A stretch of DNA of 64,000 nt, taken from positions 1 to 64,000 of the forward strand of contig CACMUP010000002.1 in assembly GCA_902616905.1 (NCBI GenBank), read 5' to 3'. Within the stretch, counting starts at the first letter, position 1; every line of letters begins with the position of its first letter. Both the position numbers and the translations under genes were made by a program. This document shows, one piece after another, positions 36,579 to 46,149 of this stretch. The notes beneath the pieces are model-generated. The model was given only the letters and a program-made list of their open reading frames with translations. It was not told the DNA's origin and did no database searches. This stretch comes from an uncultured Bacteroidota bacterium. GTDB lineage: Bacteria; Bacteroidota; Bacteroidia; Flavobacteriales; Flavobacteriaceae.

Positions 36579-37297
36579 ACACCCCGAACTTTTTGAATTT
36601 CCTCATATGCTTTTTGAACCTCTTGAAATTTTTCTTTTGCTCCCTTTATTAGCGCAGGATCTTTTGATCTTAGCTTGTCAGGGTGGTATTTTTTAACCTT
36701 TTCACGGTATGCTTTTTTAATCTCATCATTTGTTGCATTAGATGAAATTTCTAAAATCTTGTAAGCTCTATCAGTTTCTTTAATAAACATTGCTTTAATA
36801 CTTTCAAAATCTGAGTGTCTCAATCCTAAGGCACTCGCAATTTGATCTATTTTCAAAAGTTCACTTTTAGAGATTACACCATCAGCGTCAGCCACTCCAA
36901 ATAGAAAATGAAGTACTTGTAAACGCGTTTCGTATGGAGTATTGTGAACAAATATTCTTGCTAACTCGTTTATATTTTGAACTTCTTTTTTTATTTCCGC
37001 ATTAAAAGTGTCAAAAATTAGTGAAGCTTGATCTCTCCCATAATTAGATATAAAAAAATTTCTTACAAATTGAAGCTCTTGAGATTTAATTTGACCATCT
37101 GCTTTAATTACAGTTGCTGAAAGAGCTAATAAATTTAGTTGCAATGTTCTTGGATCTCTATTAGAAATATTGGTTTGGAATAAAGAACCATTTCCATTAT
37201 TAATTTTTTCTATAATGCCCCCAACAAAAAATCCTATTAATGCACCAGGAAACCTAAAAAAATAATAGCCCAAAAAAGCAGCAAACCACTTTATCAT
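36575..37297 (-). CDS. TerB and DnaJ domain protein (DjlA-like)
   Basis: Protein of 240 residues. An N-terminal hydrophobic segment (about 3-28) is a membrane anchor. A TerB-like helical domain follows (LNLLALSATVIKADGQIKSQEL and ADADGVISKSELLKID, acidic metal-type loops). Residues about 175-240 form a J domain with the HPD tripeptide in KYHPDKL. It should recruit Hsp70 (DnaK) to the membrane. Pairs with the HupE/UreJ gene by a four-base overlap. ATG at 37295-37297. Divergent from the bacilliredoxin gene. Confidence 0.88.
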   Translation of the reverse strand: MIKWFAAFLGYYFFRFPGALIGFFVGGIIEKINNGNGSLFQTNISNRDPRTLQLNLLALSATVIKADGQIKSQELQFVRNFFISNYGRDQASLIFDTFNAEIKKEVQNINELARIFVHNTPYETRLQVLHFLFGVADADGVISKSELLKIDQIASALGLRHSDFESIKAMFIKETDRAYKILEISSNATNDEIKKAYREKVKKYHPDKLRSKDPALIKGAKEKFQEVQKAYEEIQKVRGV

Positions 37298-37321
37298 AAT
37301 TTTTAATTATTTTACAAAATT

Positions 37322-37375
37322 GCCAAATTAAATTGGCCTTTCAAAACCTTTAATTTCCTTTAATTCATATCTTTG
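37322..37375 (+). promoter_or_regulatory. Bacilliredoxin promoter candidate and nearby palindrome
   Basis: TATCTTTG at 37368-37375 fits the -7 box TAnnTTTG, 15 bases before the ATG at 37390. Upstream at 37322-37337 a 16-bp near-palindrome GCCAAATTAAATTGGC (one mismatched pair) lies between the divergent dnaJ-like gene and this promoter. It could serve as an operator for either gene. No -33 element is clear. Confidence 0.35.
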
Positions 37376-37389
37376 AAAAAAAAATAATT

Positions 37390-37800
37390 ATGTATCCTGC
37401 TGAAATTGTAAAACCAATGCGAGAAGAGCTAACTAATATTGGATTTGTAGAGCTTACTACCTCAGAAGAGGTATCAAATGCCTTAGCGAAAAAAGGAACT
37501 ACTTTAATTGTAGTTAATTCTATTTGTGGCTGTGCTGCAGCAAACGCCCGCCCTGGGGTTCATTACTCTTTACAGAACGAAAAAACTCCAGATCACCTTG
37601 TTACTGTTTTTGCAGGTGTAGATACAGAAGCCACTGAAAGCGCGAGAGATATGATGGTACCATTTCCTCCATCTTCACCAAGTATCGGATTGTTTAAGGA
37701 TGGACTACTTGTTCATATGATTGAGCGTCATCACATTGAGGGAAGACCCGCTGAACTAATTGCAGAAAATTTAAAAGCTGCATTTAACGAACATTGCTAA
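37390..37800 (+). CDS. Bacilliredoxin, BrxA/BrxB family
   Basis: Protein of 136 residues of the DUF1094 family. The CGC motif NSICGCAAANARPGV (Cys near 47 and 49) is the active site of bacilliredoxins, which remove bacillithiol or similar low-molecular-weight thiols from protein cysteines. The C terminus ends EHC, a further Cys. Length is normal. Cytosolic. Stand-alone gene in front of a decayed acyltransferase. No bacillithiol synthesis gene is in the window, so the thiol partner is not shown. Confidence 0.88.
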   Translation: MYPAEIVKPMREELTNIGFVELTTSEEVSNALAKKGTTLIVVNSICGCAAANARPGVHYSLQNEKTPDHLVTVFAGVDTEATESARDMMVPFPPSSPSIGLFKDGLLVHMIERHHIEGRPAELIAENLKAAFNEHC

Positions 37801-37831
37801 AATTTTTATCAATCTTTTTTATGCAAACTAG

Positions 37832-38554
37832 ATGAATAAATTTTTGAGTTATTAACTATCCTTTATATTTTATTTTTTCTTTGCCCTACTACTTGTAATA
37901 TTTCATTTTATTCAATAGTTAAGTTTCAATATATTTGGATATACTGCTCATAAAAAAAGTGTTGATTTATTAAATTTTTTTATAATAAAGTCTCTTTTAA
38001 TATTTAGAACAAAAATTATAACTGAAAATAAAAAAACTTTCTAGTAATAATAGCATAATTTTTGTTTCAACCCGCCAGAGCACCTATGATATTCTACCAG
38101 TAATCTGGTATTTGAGAGATTATCAAATAATATTTATAAGTAAAAAGAGATAGGAAAAGGAATCCCGAGTATTTCATTTAACTTAAGAAATGGAGGTTAT
38201 GTACTCATGGACCGCAAAAACCCCAAAGAAGCTATTGAATTAATTAAGATTTTAACAAAAGAAATCTCCAAAAAAATATTCAGTTGTTATTTTTCCCGAG
38301 GGTAGTAGAACTATAAATGGCAAGAAGAATATATTTCATCCATTAGGTCTAAAACATTGATGAAAAATTTACCTGAAGCAAAATAGTTCCTATCAGTACA
38401 ATTAATTCATGGAAACTTGCAAAAAATAATTATTCCCCTACGCCAACTGGAACTAAAATAATTATTAAGTTCAATCAGTCAATTCAAAATGATTTAAATC
38501 AATTAGATTACATGATAACCAAAATAGAATCAAAAATCAAAAAGTCAATTATTA
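37832..38554 (+). pseudogene. PlsC-type acyltransferase pseudogene
   Basis: Decayed 1-acyl-glycerol-3-phosphate acyltransferase-like gene read in several frames. The N-terminal hydrophobic part begins at ATG 37832 and has in-frame stops TAA 37853-37855 and TAG 37916-37918. After a shift comes FVSTRQSTYD, then KEIGKGIPSISFNLRNGG and MDRKNPKEAIELI, then IFPEGSRTINGKK, then TINSWKLAKNNYSPTPTG. Expected family motifs are all recognisable, but the catalytic His of the HX4D motif is Arg here. Several frameshifts plus nonsense codons rule out a working enzyme. The gene runs up to the stop of the convergent kinase gene. Such an acyltransferase makes phosphatidic acid, so a second copy must exist elsewhere. 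Confidence 0.85.
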
Positions 38555-40027
38555 TTAATTTTCTATTTGAGGGAGAGTTATTGTAAAAGTTGTGCCTTTA
38601 TTTTTCCTTGAAACATATTCTATTTCTCCACCATGCGATTCAATAATACTTTTAACAATTCCCAACCCGAGACCCATACCAGAAGTTTTAGTGGTAAATT
38701 TTGGTTCAAAAATTTTATCTTTTATTTGATCTGGAATTCCGTTTCCGTTATCCATTACGGAAAGAAAAGTTTTATTAGGTTCAGTTTTTATTTGTATTCC
38801 TATTTGTGGAATTTTACTTTTCGGGATGGACTGAAGGGCGTTTTGGACAAGATTGGTAATTACTCGAATCCATTGAGTTTTGTCAAGTAAATGATAGACA
38901 TGTGCTTTATCAGACGAAAAAATAATCTTTTCTTTATCAAAAATATTCACTGCAGTTAGTGTAATTTCTACTAAATCATGTTTTTTCATTTTTGTTTTTG
39001 GGAGACTTGCAAAATTAGAAAAAGCTTCAGCTACATCTGTCATAGTGTCAATCTGTTGTATTAATAAATTAGAAAAGTCATTTAATTTATTTAGATTATC
39101 TGTATCATTAATGTCAAATTGTTGTTGAAAGCTTTGAATAGTTAACCTCATGGGTGTTAATGGATTTTTTATTTCATGAGCAACCTGACGGGCCATCTCC
39201 TGCCAAGCTTGTTGACGTTCAGTTTTAGCTAATTTATCTGCGCTTTCAGCCAAATCATCAATCATTTTGTTGTAAGAGTTTACTAAACTATCTATTTCTC
39301 TTGTAGCATTTTTTAAATGAATTTTTTCATTCTTTTTCTCTAGACGCATCTGACCAATTCTGACCCTTATTGTATCTAGTGAGCGTGTTACATATCTTGA
39401 TAAAAAATAAGCTATAAAAATTACGCCCACTAAAAGGAGAATATATATCTGATAAAGATTCTCAATAAATGTATTTAACTCATTCTCAGAAAAAGAAATA
39501 TCCTCAAAATATGGGAAAAATAATATAGCATAAGCTCGATTTAAGTTATCTCTTAAAATCTTATATGAAGCATGAAAATTGTCAATTTCAGACTCATAGT
39601 GCTCTATATAACTACCTTCTTTTGAGCTATTAATTTTCTCTAATAATTCTCTACTCAAATTATAATTATTCGCTACAACTTCAAGTGGAGAGTGATAAAT
39701 AAATAATGGATTCCCCTCAAGGTTAAAAAGCGAATATTGAATATTATGAATCGTATTTATTTTTTCAAAATCAGAACTATATTTATTCCATACTTTAAAA
39801 GGTTTATTTATCAAATCATGTTTTTCAGCTAAATAATCAATATGTCTTATGATTTGGATTTCTTTACGTGTTAGTCTGCCTAAATGATAATTCTCTCTTT
39901 GTGACTCATATTGTATAGTTGTAGTTCCTAAAATCATTAATCCTGCGATAACAAGCATCCCAATCATTACAATAAAAAGACGTGTTCTAAATGATGTTCG
40001 CTTTGGTATTGTAAATTTTTTAATCAT
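38555..40027 (-). CDS. Sensor histidine kinase, NtrY-like
   Basis: Membrane kinase of 490 residues with two transmembrane helices (about 17-37 and 180-203) around a periplasmic sensor, then a HAMP segment, and a HisKA domain with H-box HEIKNPLTPM. The ATPase domain shows the N box NLVQNALQSI, G1 DNGNGIP and G2 GMGLGLGIVKS. The PLTPM H-box variant resembles NtrY. No response regulator is adjacent, so it is an orphan here. It overlaps the end of hemJ by four bases (ATGA), so the two are likely co-transcribed and coupled. Confidence 0.9.
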   Translation of the reverse strand: MIKKFTIPKRTSFRTRLFIVMIGMLVIAGLMILGTTTIQYESQRENYHLGRLTRKEIQIIRHIDYLAEKHDLINKPFKVWNKYSSDFEKINTIHNIQYSLFNLEGNPLFIYHSPLEVVANNYNLSRELLEKINSSKEGSYIEHYESEIDNFHASYKILRDNLNRAYAILFFPYFEDISFSENELNTFIENLYQIYILLLVGVIFIAYFLSRYVTRSLDTIRVRIGQMRLEKKNEKIHLKNATREIDSLVNSYNKMIDDLAESADKLAKTERQQAWQEMARQVAHEIKNPLTPMRLTIQSFQQQFDINDTDNLNKLNDFSNLLIQQIDTMTDVAEAFSNFASLPKTKMKKHDLVEITLTAVNIFDKEKIIFSSDKAHVYHLLDKTQWIRVITNLVQNALQSIPKSKIPQIGIQIKTEPNKTFLSVMDNGNGIPDQIKDKIFEPKFTTKTSGMGLGLGIVKSIIESHGGEIEYVSRKNKGTTFTITLPQIEN

Positions 40028-40560
40028 CCGTCTTTTCTTATCTTATTGTATAGTCTGATTCCCAAAATTAAAACTAAACCTAAAGCTATAAAACCGATTA
40101 AACCCCATATCCAGCTAAGACTGTCTTTTAAAATAACCAAAAAAACAATTGAAAAGAGTAAAAGAGTGGCTCCTTCATTCCATATTCTAACATACATACT
40201 AGTATATTTCATTTTATCTTTTTGAAGATTTAAAAACATTTTATGTGTTTTTAAATGATAGAGAATTAAAAGCGCAACAAAAAAAATTTTAGTATGCATC
40301 CATCCTTGAGAAAGCCATGAGGGTACAAGTATAATAAGCCAAATTGCAAATAAAGTTGCTAAAATCGCGGAAGGCCAAGTAATGATATACCAAAGTCTTC
40401 TAGCCATAATCTTTAATTGCGGTATTAGAATATGTGCCTCATTTTTCTGTTTTTTGTTCGCTTCAATGTGGTAAATAAATAATCTTGGAACATAAAATAA
40501 TCCAGCAAACCATGTGATCACAAAAATTAAGTGTAATGCCTTTAAATAATTATAGTACAA
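40024..40560 (-). CDS. hemJ: Protoporphyrinogen IX oxidase HemJ
   Basis: Inner-membrane protein of 178 residues with four helices. HemJ signatures are the N-terminal KALHLIFVITWFAGLFYVPRLFIYH with histidines for heme binding, and RRLWYIITWPSAI. The start is TTG at 40558-40560 with no in-frame ATG upstream before a stop. The family begins almost at this residue, so a TTG start is credible. It converts protoporphyrinogen IX to protoporphyrin IX, the step before ferrochelatase. It is six bases after the BNR-type gene and overlaps the kinase. Confidence 0.88.
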   Translation of the reverse strand: MYYNYLKALHLIFVITWFAGLFYVPRLFIYHIEANKKQKNEAHILIPQLKIMARRLWYIITWPSAILATLFAIWLIILVPSWLSQGWMHTKIFFVALLILYHLKTHKMFLNLQKDKMKYTSMYVRIWNEGATLLLFSIVFLVILKDSLSWIWGLIGFIALGLVLILGIRLYNKIRKDG

Positions 40561-40566
40561 TAAGTA

Positions 40567-43500
40567 TTAATTTATTTTTAAATAGTCTAGATTTAGATTT
40601 GCAAACTCTTTATTAAAGTTTTTCAAATCTTGTGATATGAGTTTTTCATATTTAGCTAGGTGGTTTTCTACCTCTTCAGTTAATACTTTTCGAACCATTT
40701 CATCTTGATTAGTTGGAGGAAAATCATTATTTGTTACCAACCTATTTAAATGTCCTAATTTATTAGTCAGTTTTATTGGGAAATTTAAGGGGTCCTGACG
40801 ACTTCTATTTTTGGTTTGATAAAGTGCTTTTTCAATTTCTGTTAAAGAAGAATTCAATGCACTTGACATATCAATTAAACTATTTGCATTTTCATTATTT
40901 TGAAAGTTTGATTCAAATTCTTCAAGTTTAGTTCTAATGCTGCGAATATTTTTTATTGCTTTGTGTGCCTTATCTACTGTTACATTTACCTTATTTACAA
41001 AATCAAATTGAGATCTCATTTGTGATACCGTAACCTCTGCCCTTGGATCAGGTAAGATTTCAAAATCTTGTTCTTGATATTTTTTATTTTTTTCTAACAC
41101 AACTTTATATTTTCCAGGAATGGCTTTAGCTCCAGAAAAAGAAGCAGACCAAAATATCATGCTATCTAAGGTTTCCGCACCTTCGTATAGTGTATCCCAA
41201 ACGAAACTATTACCGCCTGAATTTACTTCCAATAAGTTTTCTTCATCTAAATTGCTGTAAGTTTTAATTAGAGTCCCGTCTTGTTCCTTAAAATGTAACG
41301 AAACATTATCTTTATCATGATCAAAGTCTTTAATATTGAAATGAACAATTACACCATTAGGCAAATTTGTGCCTTCTGTTAGTGATTCCTTTCCCCAATT
41401 ACCTTTTGTTCTATAGCTTAATTTAGGTTTGAATAAATGCATATCTTTACTTTGGGTATCTTGATCTATTTGATGTAAAACTGTTAGATCATCAATAGCC
41501 CAAATACTTCTTCCCTGTGTTGCTACAATAAGGCTATTTTCTTTAATTGTTAAATCAGTAATTGGAACTATTGGAAGATTAAGCTGAAATGAATTCCAAG
41601 AGAATCCATCATCAAAAGAAACATACATTCCTGTTTCAGTACCCGCATAAAGAATTCCTTTCTTTTTTGGATCTGCTCTTAACACTCTTGTAAAATGTTC
41701 TGATTTTATTCCACTTGTAATTTTGCTCCATGTTTTTCCATAATCAGAAGTTTTATATAAATACGGCTTAAAATCACCAGTTTTATAAAGAGTACCAGCT
41801 ATATAACAAACTGCTGGATCAAAAGGAGAGGGTTCAATACTATTTATCATTAGCCACTTTGGAATATTTAAAGGAGTAACATTCTCCCAATTGTTACCTC
41901 CATCTTTAGTTAAATGTATTAACCCGTCATCACTACCTACCCAGATTAATCCCTCTTTTATTGAAGATTCATTAGCAGCAAAAATAGTACAATAATACTC
42001 CACACCAGTGTTATCTTGTGTGATTGGACCACCTGAAGACTTTAACTTTTCTGGGTCATTACGTGTTAAATCTGGACTTATCACTTCCCAGCTTTGGCCC
42101 TCATCTGTAGACACGTGAACATGGTTTGAAAAAGTATATAATTTTTTTGGATCATGTTTGCTAAAATGAATTGGAAAATTCCATTGAAAACGATACCTCA
42201 TCCCCTCAGCCCCATATCCCATGGGATTGTCAGGCCAGACGTTTATACCCCTTTCTGATTTTGTTTTGTGATTAACTCTTGTTAAATATCCTCCATAACT
42301 TCCTCCATATACTATGTCATTATCTAGAGGGTCAATTGCTAAATGAGCAGACTCACCTCCAGCTGTTGGTTCCCAGTCATCTTCTGATATACCACTCCCC
42401 TGCGATCTGTAATTAACTCTCAAGGTTGAATTGTCTTGCTGTGCGACGTAAATTCTATAAGGGAAAGAATTATCTGTTGTAACTCTATAAAATTGAGCGG
42501 TTGGTTGATTATAATATGTTGTCCACGTCTGACCTCCGTTATAGGAAATTTGAGCACCACCATCATCGGCTATTATCATTCTCTGATTGTCTTCAGGTGC
42601 AATCCATAAATCATGGTGATCGCCGTGGGGAGCATTATTACTTTCAAATGTTTTTCCTCCGTCCTTTGATTTATGATAGGATACATTCATAACATATACA
42701 ATATCTTCATCTTGTGTATCCGCATATATTTTAGAATAATACCAAGCCCTTTGACGTAGTGCTCTATTATCATTTATATGACTCCAAGTTAATCCACCGT
42801 CTTGAGAAAGATATACACCTCCTTCTTCTTTATTTTCTACAATTGCCCATACCTTTTGAGTATTTATTGGAGATACAGTTACTCCAATAATCCCAAGTGT
42901 TCCTTTAGCAAAACCTTCATTATCGCTTATTTTAGTCCAATTTTCTCCCTGATCTGTACTTTTCCAGAGTGCAGAACCCAGTCCACCACTATTAAGACTA
43001 TAAGGAGTTCTATTAACCCTCCAGGTTGCTGCGTAAAGTGTTCTTGAATTTGATGGATCCATCACTAACTCTACTGCTCCAGAATGATTATTGGAAAATA
43101 AAACTTTTTCCCAAGTTTTCCCACCATCTTTACTTTTATAAACCCCTCTTTCGTTTGTTGGCTTATATATATTACCTAATACAGCTGCATACACAATATT
43201 ATGGTTATTTGGGTCAATTACAATTCTTGGAATATGTCTTGATTTGGGTAATCCAGAAAAATTCCATGTTTCACCGGCATCAACACTTTTCCATATACCA
43301 TAGCCAGATGAAACATTTCCTCTTAGAGTAACTTCTCCTCCACCAACATATAATACATTTTGATCACTTTTTGAAACTGCGACAGATCCAACACTTCCAC
43401 CAAAATACCCATCTGATATATTTTTGTATGACTGACCTCCATCTTCAGTTTTCCATACTCCTCCACCTGCGGCACCAAAATAAAATAAGTTGGGGTTTCC

Positions 43501-43704
43501 AGGCACACCTGTCACAGCTGTTGACCGACCTCCTCTATGTGGCCCTAAAGAGCGATACTTGAGTGACTCATAAGTAGACTCAGGATAAAAAATTTTATTT
43601 TTGTCTGTTCGTTTTTTAGATTGAGCTTCTAATGTGCTATCTATTAAAAACAGCATAAATAATACAGATAATAAATTTTTAGTTATTAAATAAGTCGTTT
43701 TCAT
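40567..43704 (-). CDS. Secreted BNR/VPS10-repeat beta-propeller protein
   Basis: Protein of 1045 residues with a signal peptide (about 1-28, ending LEAQ). The body is a beta-propeller rich in BNR/sortilin-like repeats: DGGQSY, DAGETW, DGGKTW, DQGENW, DGGLTW, DGGKTF, DEGQSW, with VYAA and LYAA strands between them. C-terminal residues 750-1045 hold a beta-sandwich and a helical part. In Bacteroidota such proteins are often called glycosyl hydrolases, but no catalytic residue is recognised here. Extracytoplasmic. It sits between hemJ and the MATE gene. Confidence 0.85.
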   Translation of the reverse strand: MKTTYLITKNLLSVLFMLFLIDSTLEAQSKKRTDKNKIFYPESTYESLKYRSLGPHRGGRSTAVTGVPGNPNLFYFGAAGGGVWKTEDGGQSYKNISDGYFGGSVGSVAVSKSDQNVLYVGGGEVTLRGNVSSGYGIWKSVDAGETWNFSGLPKSRHIPRIVIDPNNHNIVYAAVLGNIYKPTNERGVYKSKDGGKTWEKVLFSNNHSGAVELVMDPSNSRTLYAATWRVNRTPYSLNSGGLGSALWKSTDQGENWTKISDNEGFAKGTLGIIGVTVSPINTQKVWAIVENKEEGGVYLSQDGGLTWSHINDNRALRQRAWYYSKIYADTQDEDIVYVMNVSYHKSKDGGKTFESNNAPHGDHHDLWIAPEDNQRMIIADDGGAQISYNGGQTWTTYYNQPTAQFYRVTTDNSFPYRIYVAQQDNSTLRVNYRSQGSGISEDDWEPTAGGESAHLAIDPLDNDIVYGGSYGGYLTRVNHKTKSERGINVWPDNPMGYGAEGMRYRFQWNFPIHFSKHDPKKLYTFSNHVHVSTDEGQSWEVISPDLTRNDPEKLKSSGGPITQDNTGVEYYCTIFAANESSIKEGLIWVGSDDGLIHLTKDGGNNWENVTPLNIPKWLMINSIEPSPFDPAVCYIAGTLYKTGDFKPYLYKTSDYGKTWSKITSGIKSEHFTRVLRADPKKKGILYAGTETGMYVSFDDGFSWNSFQLNLPIVPITDLTIKENSLIVATQGRSIWAIDDLTVLHQIDQDTQSKDMHLFKPKLSYRTKGNWGKESLTEGTNLPNGVIVHFNIKDFDHDKDNVSLHFKEQDGTLIKTYSNLDEENLLEVNSGGNSFVWDTLYEGAETLDSMIFWSASFSGAKAIPGKYKVVLEKNKKYQEQDFEILPDPRAEVTVSQMRSQFDFVNKVNVTVDKAHKAIKNIRSIRTKLEEFESNFQNNENANSLIDMSSALNSSLTEIEKALYQTKNRSRQDPLNFPIKLTNKLGHLNRLVTNNDFPPTNQDEMVRKVLTEEVENHLAKYEKLISQDLKNFNKEFANLNLDYLKIN

Positions 43705-43767
43705 AAAATGTTTTTTTGTTTATAATAAAAATATAAAATTTAATTTATTCCATTATTTAAAGAGTGC

Positions 43768-45108
43768 TTAAATTAGTTCTTTTCTAATCGAACGGTTAAG
43801 AAAATAAATCGTTACCAAAGTAGAAAGCAAATCAGCAATGGGGAATGAAAGCCATACGCCGTTTAAACCAATATATGGGGGTAGTAAAAATAACAAGGGG
43901 ATGAAAAAAAAACCCTGTCTACTCAGAGTTAAAAGTAAAGCTGGCTTCGCTTTGCCGATAGCTTGAAAATATGCAGCACCAATAAGCTGTATCCCTACTA
44001 TTGGTAATGCCATAAATACATATCTTAATGCCATTGGGGTTTGCTCAGATACAATGAGATCCTTTGAAAAAATTTGAGGTATAAAATCTGAGTAAAAAAA
44101 AATTAAAAGAAAAACGATAGTTGCTAATACACTTGCATATAAAATGGATGTATTAATTATATTTCTAACTCTTGACCAGTTTTTTGCGCCATAATTATAT
44201 CCAGCAATAGGCAAAAAACCCTGTGTAATACCAAATATTGGAAATGTAGCAAACATAAGCATTCTACTAATTATAGCATAAACAGTGATCGAAGATTCTC
44301 CTCCAATTGTAAATAAAATATTATTGACTAAAAGAACTGTTAAACTAACCATTGCCTGTCTAACTAATGTAACAGAACCAAGTGAAGTGATTTGCAAAAC
44401 GGTATTATAATTTATGAAAAAGTTGGATAATTTTGGTTTAAGAATAGATTGCCCTGATAGAAAAAAATAAATAATATAAGTTGCACATACACCATATGAT
44501 AATGAAGTTGCCCAAGCAGCGCCCATCATTCCCATGTCAAAAACCTTTATAAAAATATAATCTAATGTTAAGTTTGAAATAGAAGGTAATAACATAGCAT
44601 ACATGGCATTTTTTGGTTTACCTTCTGCCCTAATAGTATTATTTGCCATCATACAAAAAGCTAAAACGGGAACACCATACATTACAATGACATAATATGT
44701 TTTAGCAAAAGAAAAAAGTGATCCCTTCCCACCAAAAACTGGGATGATTTGATTTACAAAAAATAAGCCAAAAATGACGACTATTACTGTTATTAAAAAC
44801 GTAATTGTAATTTGATTTCCAAACGTTTGTTCGGCTTTTATCATATTTTTTTCTCCTAAACTTCTAGATATTATTGAAGCGCCACCTACACCAATTGCCA
44901 TTCCCAAAGCAGCTATAAAAAAAGACACAGGTAGAACAACATTAATAGCTGCTATTGCTTCTGAACCTATCCATTGGCCAACAAAAATAGTATCAATTAA
45001 AATATTCAGTGACATTACAAGTATACCAATTGATGCTGGAATGGCTTGTTGTATTAAAAGCTTTGATATTGGAAGAGTTCCTAAGAGCTGGGTATCTGAA
45101 TTCTTCAT
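43768..45108 (-). CDS. MATE-family efflux transporter
   Basis: Inner-membrane multidrug/toxin extrusion type protein of 446 residues from ATG 45106-45108, two bases after the hemH stop; a GTG eight codons upstream would overlap hemH. Twelve transmembrane helices are visible in two halves. Family features include PASIGILVMSLNILIDTIFVGQ and IGVGGASIISRSLGEKN. It uses a sodium or proton gradient. Its tight coupling to ferrochelatase suggests export of a porphyrin-related toxic compound. That substrate is inference; MATE specificity cannot be read from sequence. Confidence 0.88.
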   Translation of the reverse strand: MKNSDTQLLGTLPISKLLIQQAIPASIGILVMSLNILIDTIFVGQWIGSEAIAAINVVLPVSFFIAALGMAIGVGGASIISRSLGEKNMIKAEQTFGNQITITFLITVIVVIFGLFFVNQIIPVFGGKGSLFSFAKTYYVIVMYGVPVLAFCMMANNTIRAEGKPKNAMYAMLLPSISNLTLDYIFIKVFDMGMMGAAWATSLSYGVCATYIIYFFLSGQSILKPKLSNFFINYNTVLQITSLGSVTLVRQAMVSLTVLLVNNILFTIGGESSITVYAIISRMLMFATFPIFGITQGFLPIAGYNYGAKNWSRVRNIINTSILYASVLATIVFLLIFFYSDFIPQIFSKDLIVSEQTPMALRYVFMALPIVGIQLIGAAYFQAIGKAKPALLLTLSRQGFFFIPLLFLLPPYIGLNGVWLSFPIADLLSTLVTIYFLNRSIRKELI

Positions 45109-45110
45109 TA

Positions 45111-46136
45111 TTATTTTTTCATGTGAGCCCACTCATCAATCCACCTACTTAATACATTTACCCAATCCTCTCTATCATTGATGCATGGTATAACATGAAG
45201 ATGCCTCCCCCCTTTTTCTTCAAAATCTTCTGCTGCTTCCATTCCGATTTCCTCAAGAGTCTCTAAACAATCTGAAACAAAAGCAGGAGTTGCAATAGCT
45301 AACTCTTTTGTCCCTGACTTAGCAAATTTTTCAACAGTTTTATCTGTATATGGTTTTAACCACGACCCTAAAATAGAAACTCTAGATTGAAAACTTGTTG
45401 AAAAAGAACCCTCCTTTAATTCTAAATATTCTGCAACTTTTAAAGAAGTCATTTCACATTGATGCCTGTAGCAAAATTCATGTGCTGGGGAATCTTCAAA
45501 GCAACACTTTCCATTCATTTTACAATGCTTTCTTGTTATGTCAGATTTTCTTATATGTCTATTTGGTACACCATGATAAGAAAATAATAAATGATCCCAA
45601 TTCTTTCCTTGGAGTGCCTCCTGAATTGAGTTCCCTAAAACCTTTATATAATCTGGATGATCATAAAAAGAGGGCAGTGATGTGAGCTCTAAATCTGGGA
45701 AAAATTCATTTTTTATTTGTTCCACTAAGACCAGTATTGTTTCGGTAGTTGCCATTGCAAACTGTGGATAGAGTGGGATTATTAGAATGTGTTTAACTCC
45801 TTCTTTTACTAAGATCTCCATCCCTTTTTTGATTGTAGGGTTCCCATATCGCATTGCAAGAGTTACAGGTACCGACACTTTACTTTGAACTTTATCGGTC
45901 AATCTCTCAGAAATTACGATCAAAGGAGAGCCTTCTTTCCACCAAATTTTCTTGTATGCTTTAGCTGATTTTTTTGGACGGGTTTTTAAAATTATTCCTT
46001 TTACTAAAAAACTTCTAAACCATTTGGGTAAATCTATTACCCTTTCATCCATCAAAAACTCATCTAAATAATCCCTTACATCATCTGTCTCTGTACTATC
46101 TGGCGAACCCAGATTGACAAGTAAAACTCCTTTCAT
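45111..46136 (-). CDS. hemH: Ferrochelatase
   Basis: Enzyme of 341 residues inserting ferrous iron into protoporphyrin IX, the last step of heme synthesis. The ATG at 46134-46136 is preferred to an in-frame TTG six bases upstream. Motifs: LLVNLGSPDS at the N terminus, LFSYHGVPNRH with the metal-binding His, and the cysteine-rich insert CCFEDSPAHEFCYRHQC that resembles the [2Fe-2S]-type insert of related bacterial ferrochelatases. Second gene of the araC-hemH-MATE cluster on the minus strand, with a two-base gap to MATE and 13 bases after araC. Confidence 0.95.
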   Translation of the reverse strand: MKGVLLVNLGSPDSTETDDVRDYLDEFLMDERVIDLPKWFRSFLVKGIILKTRPKKSAKAYKKIWWKEGSPLIVISERLTDKVQSKVSVPVTLAMRYGNPTIKKGMEILVKEGVKHILIIPLYPQFAMATTETILVLVEQIKNEFFPDLELTSLPSFYDHPDYIKVLGNSIQEALQGKNWDHLLFSYHGVPNRHIRKSDITRKHCKMNGKCCFEDSPAHEFCYRHQCEMTSLKVAEYLELKEGSFSTSFQSRVSILGSWLKPYTDKTVEKFAKSGTKELAIATPAFVSDCLETLEEIGMEAAEDFEEKGGRHLHVIPCINDREDWVNVLSRWIDEWAHMKK

Positions 46137-46149
46137 TTTCAATTTTTTA

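Noticed and set aside
43026-43562. Overlapping plus-strand frames inside the BNR-repeat gene.
   Set aside because: Antisense to a repetitive coding region; no signal or domain.
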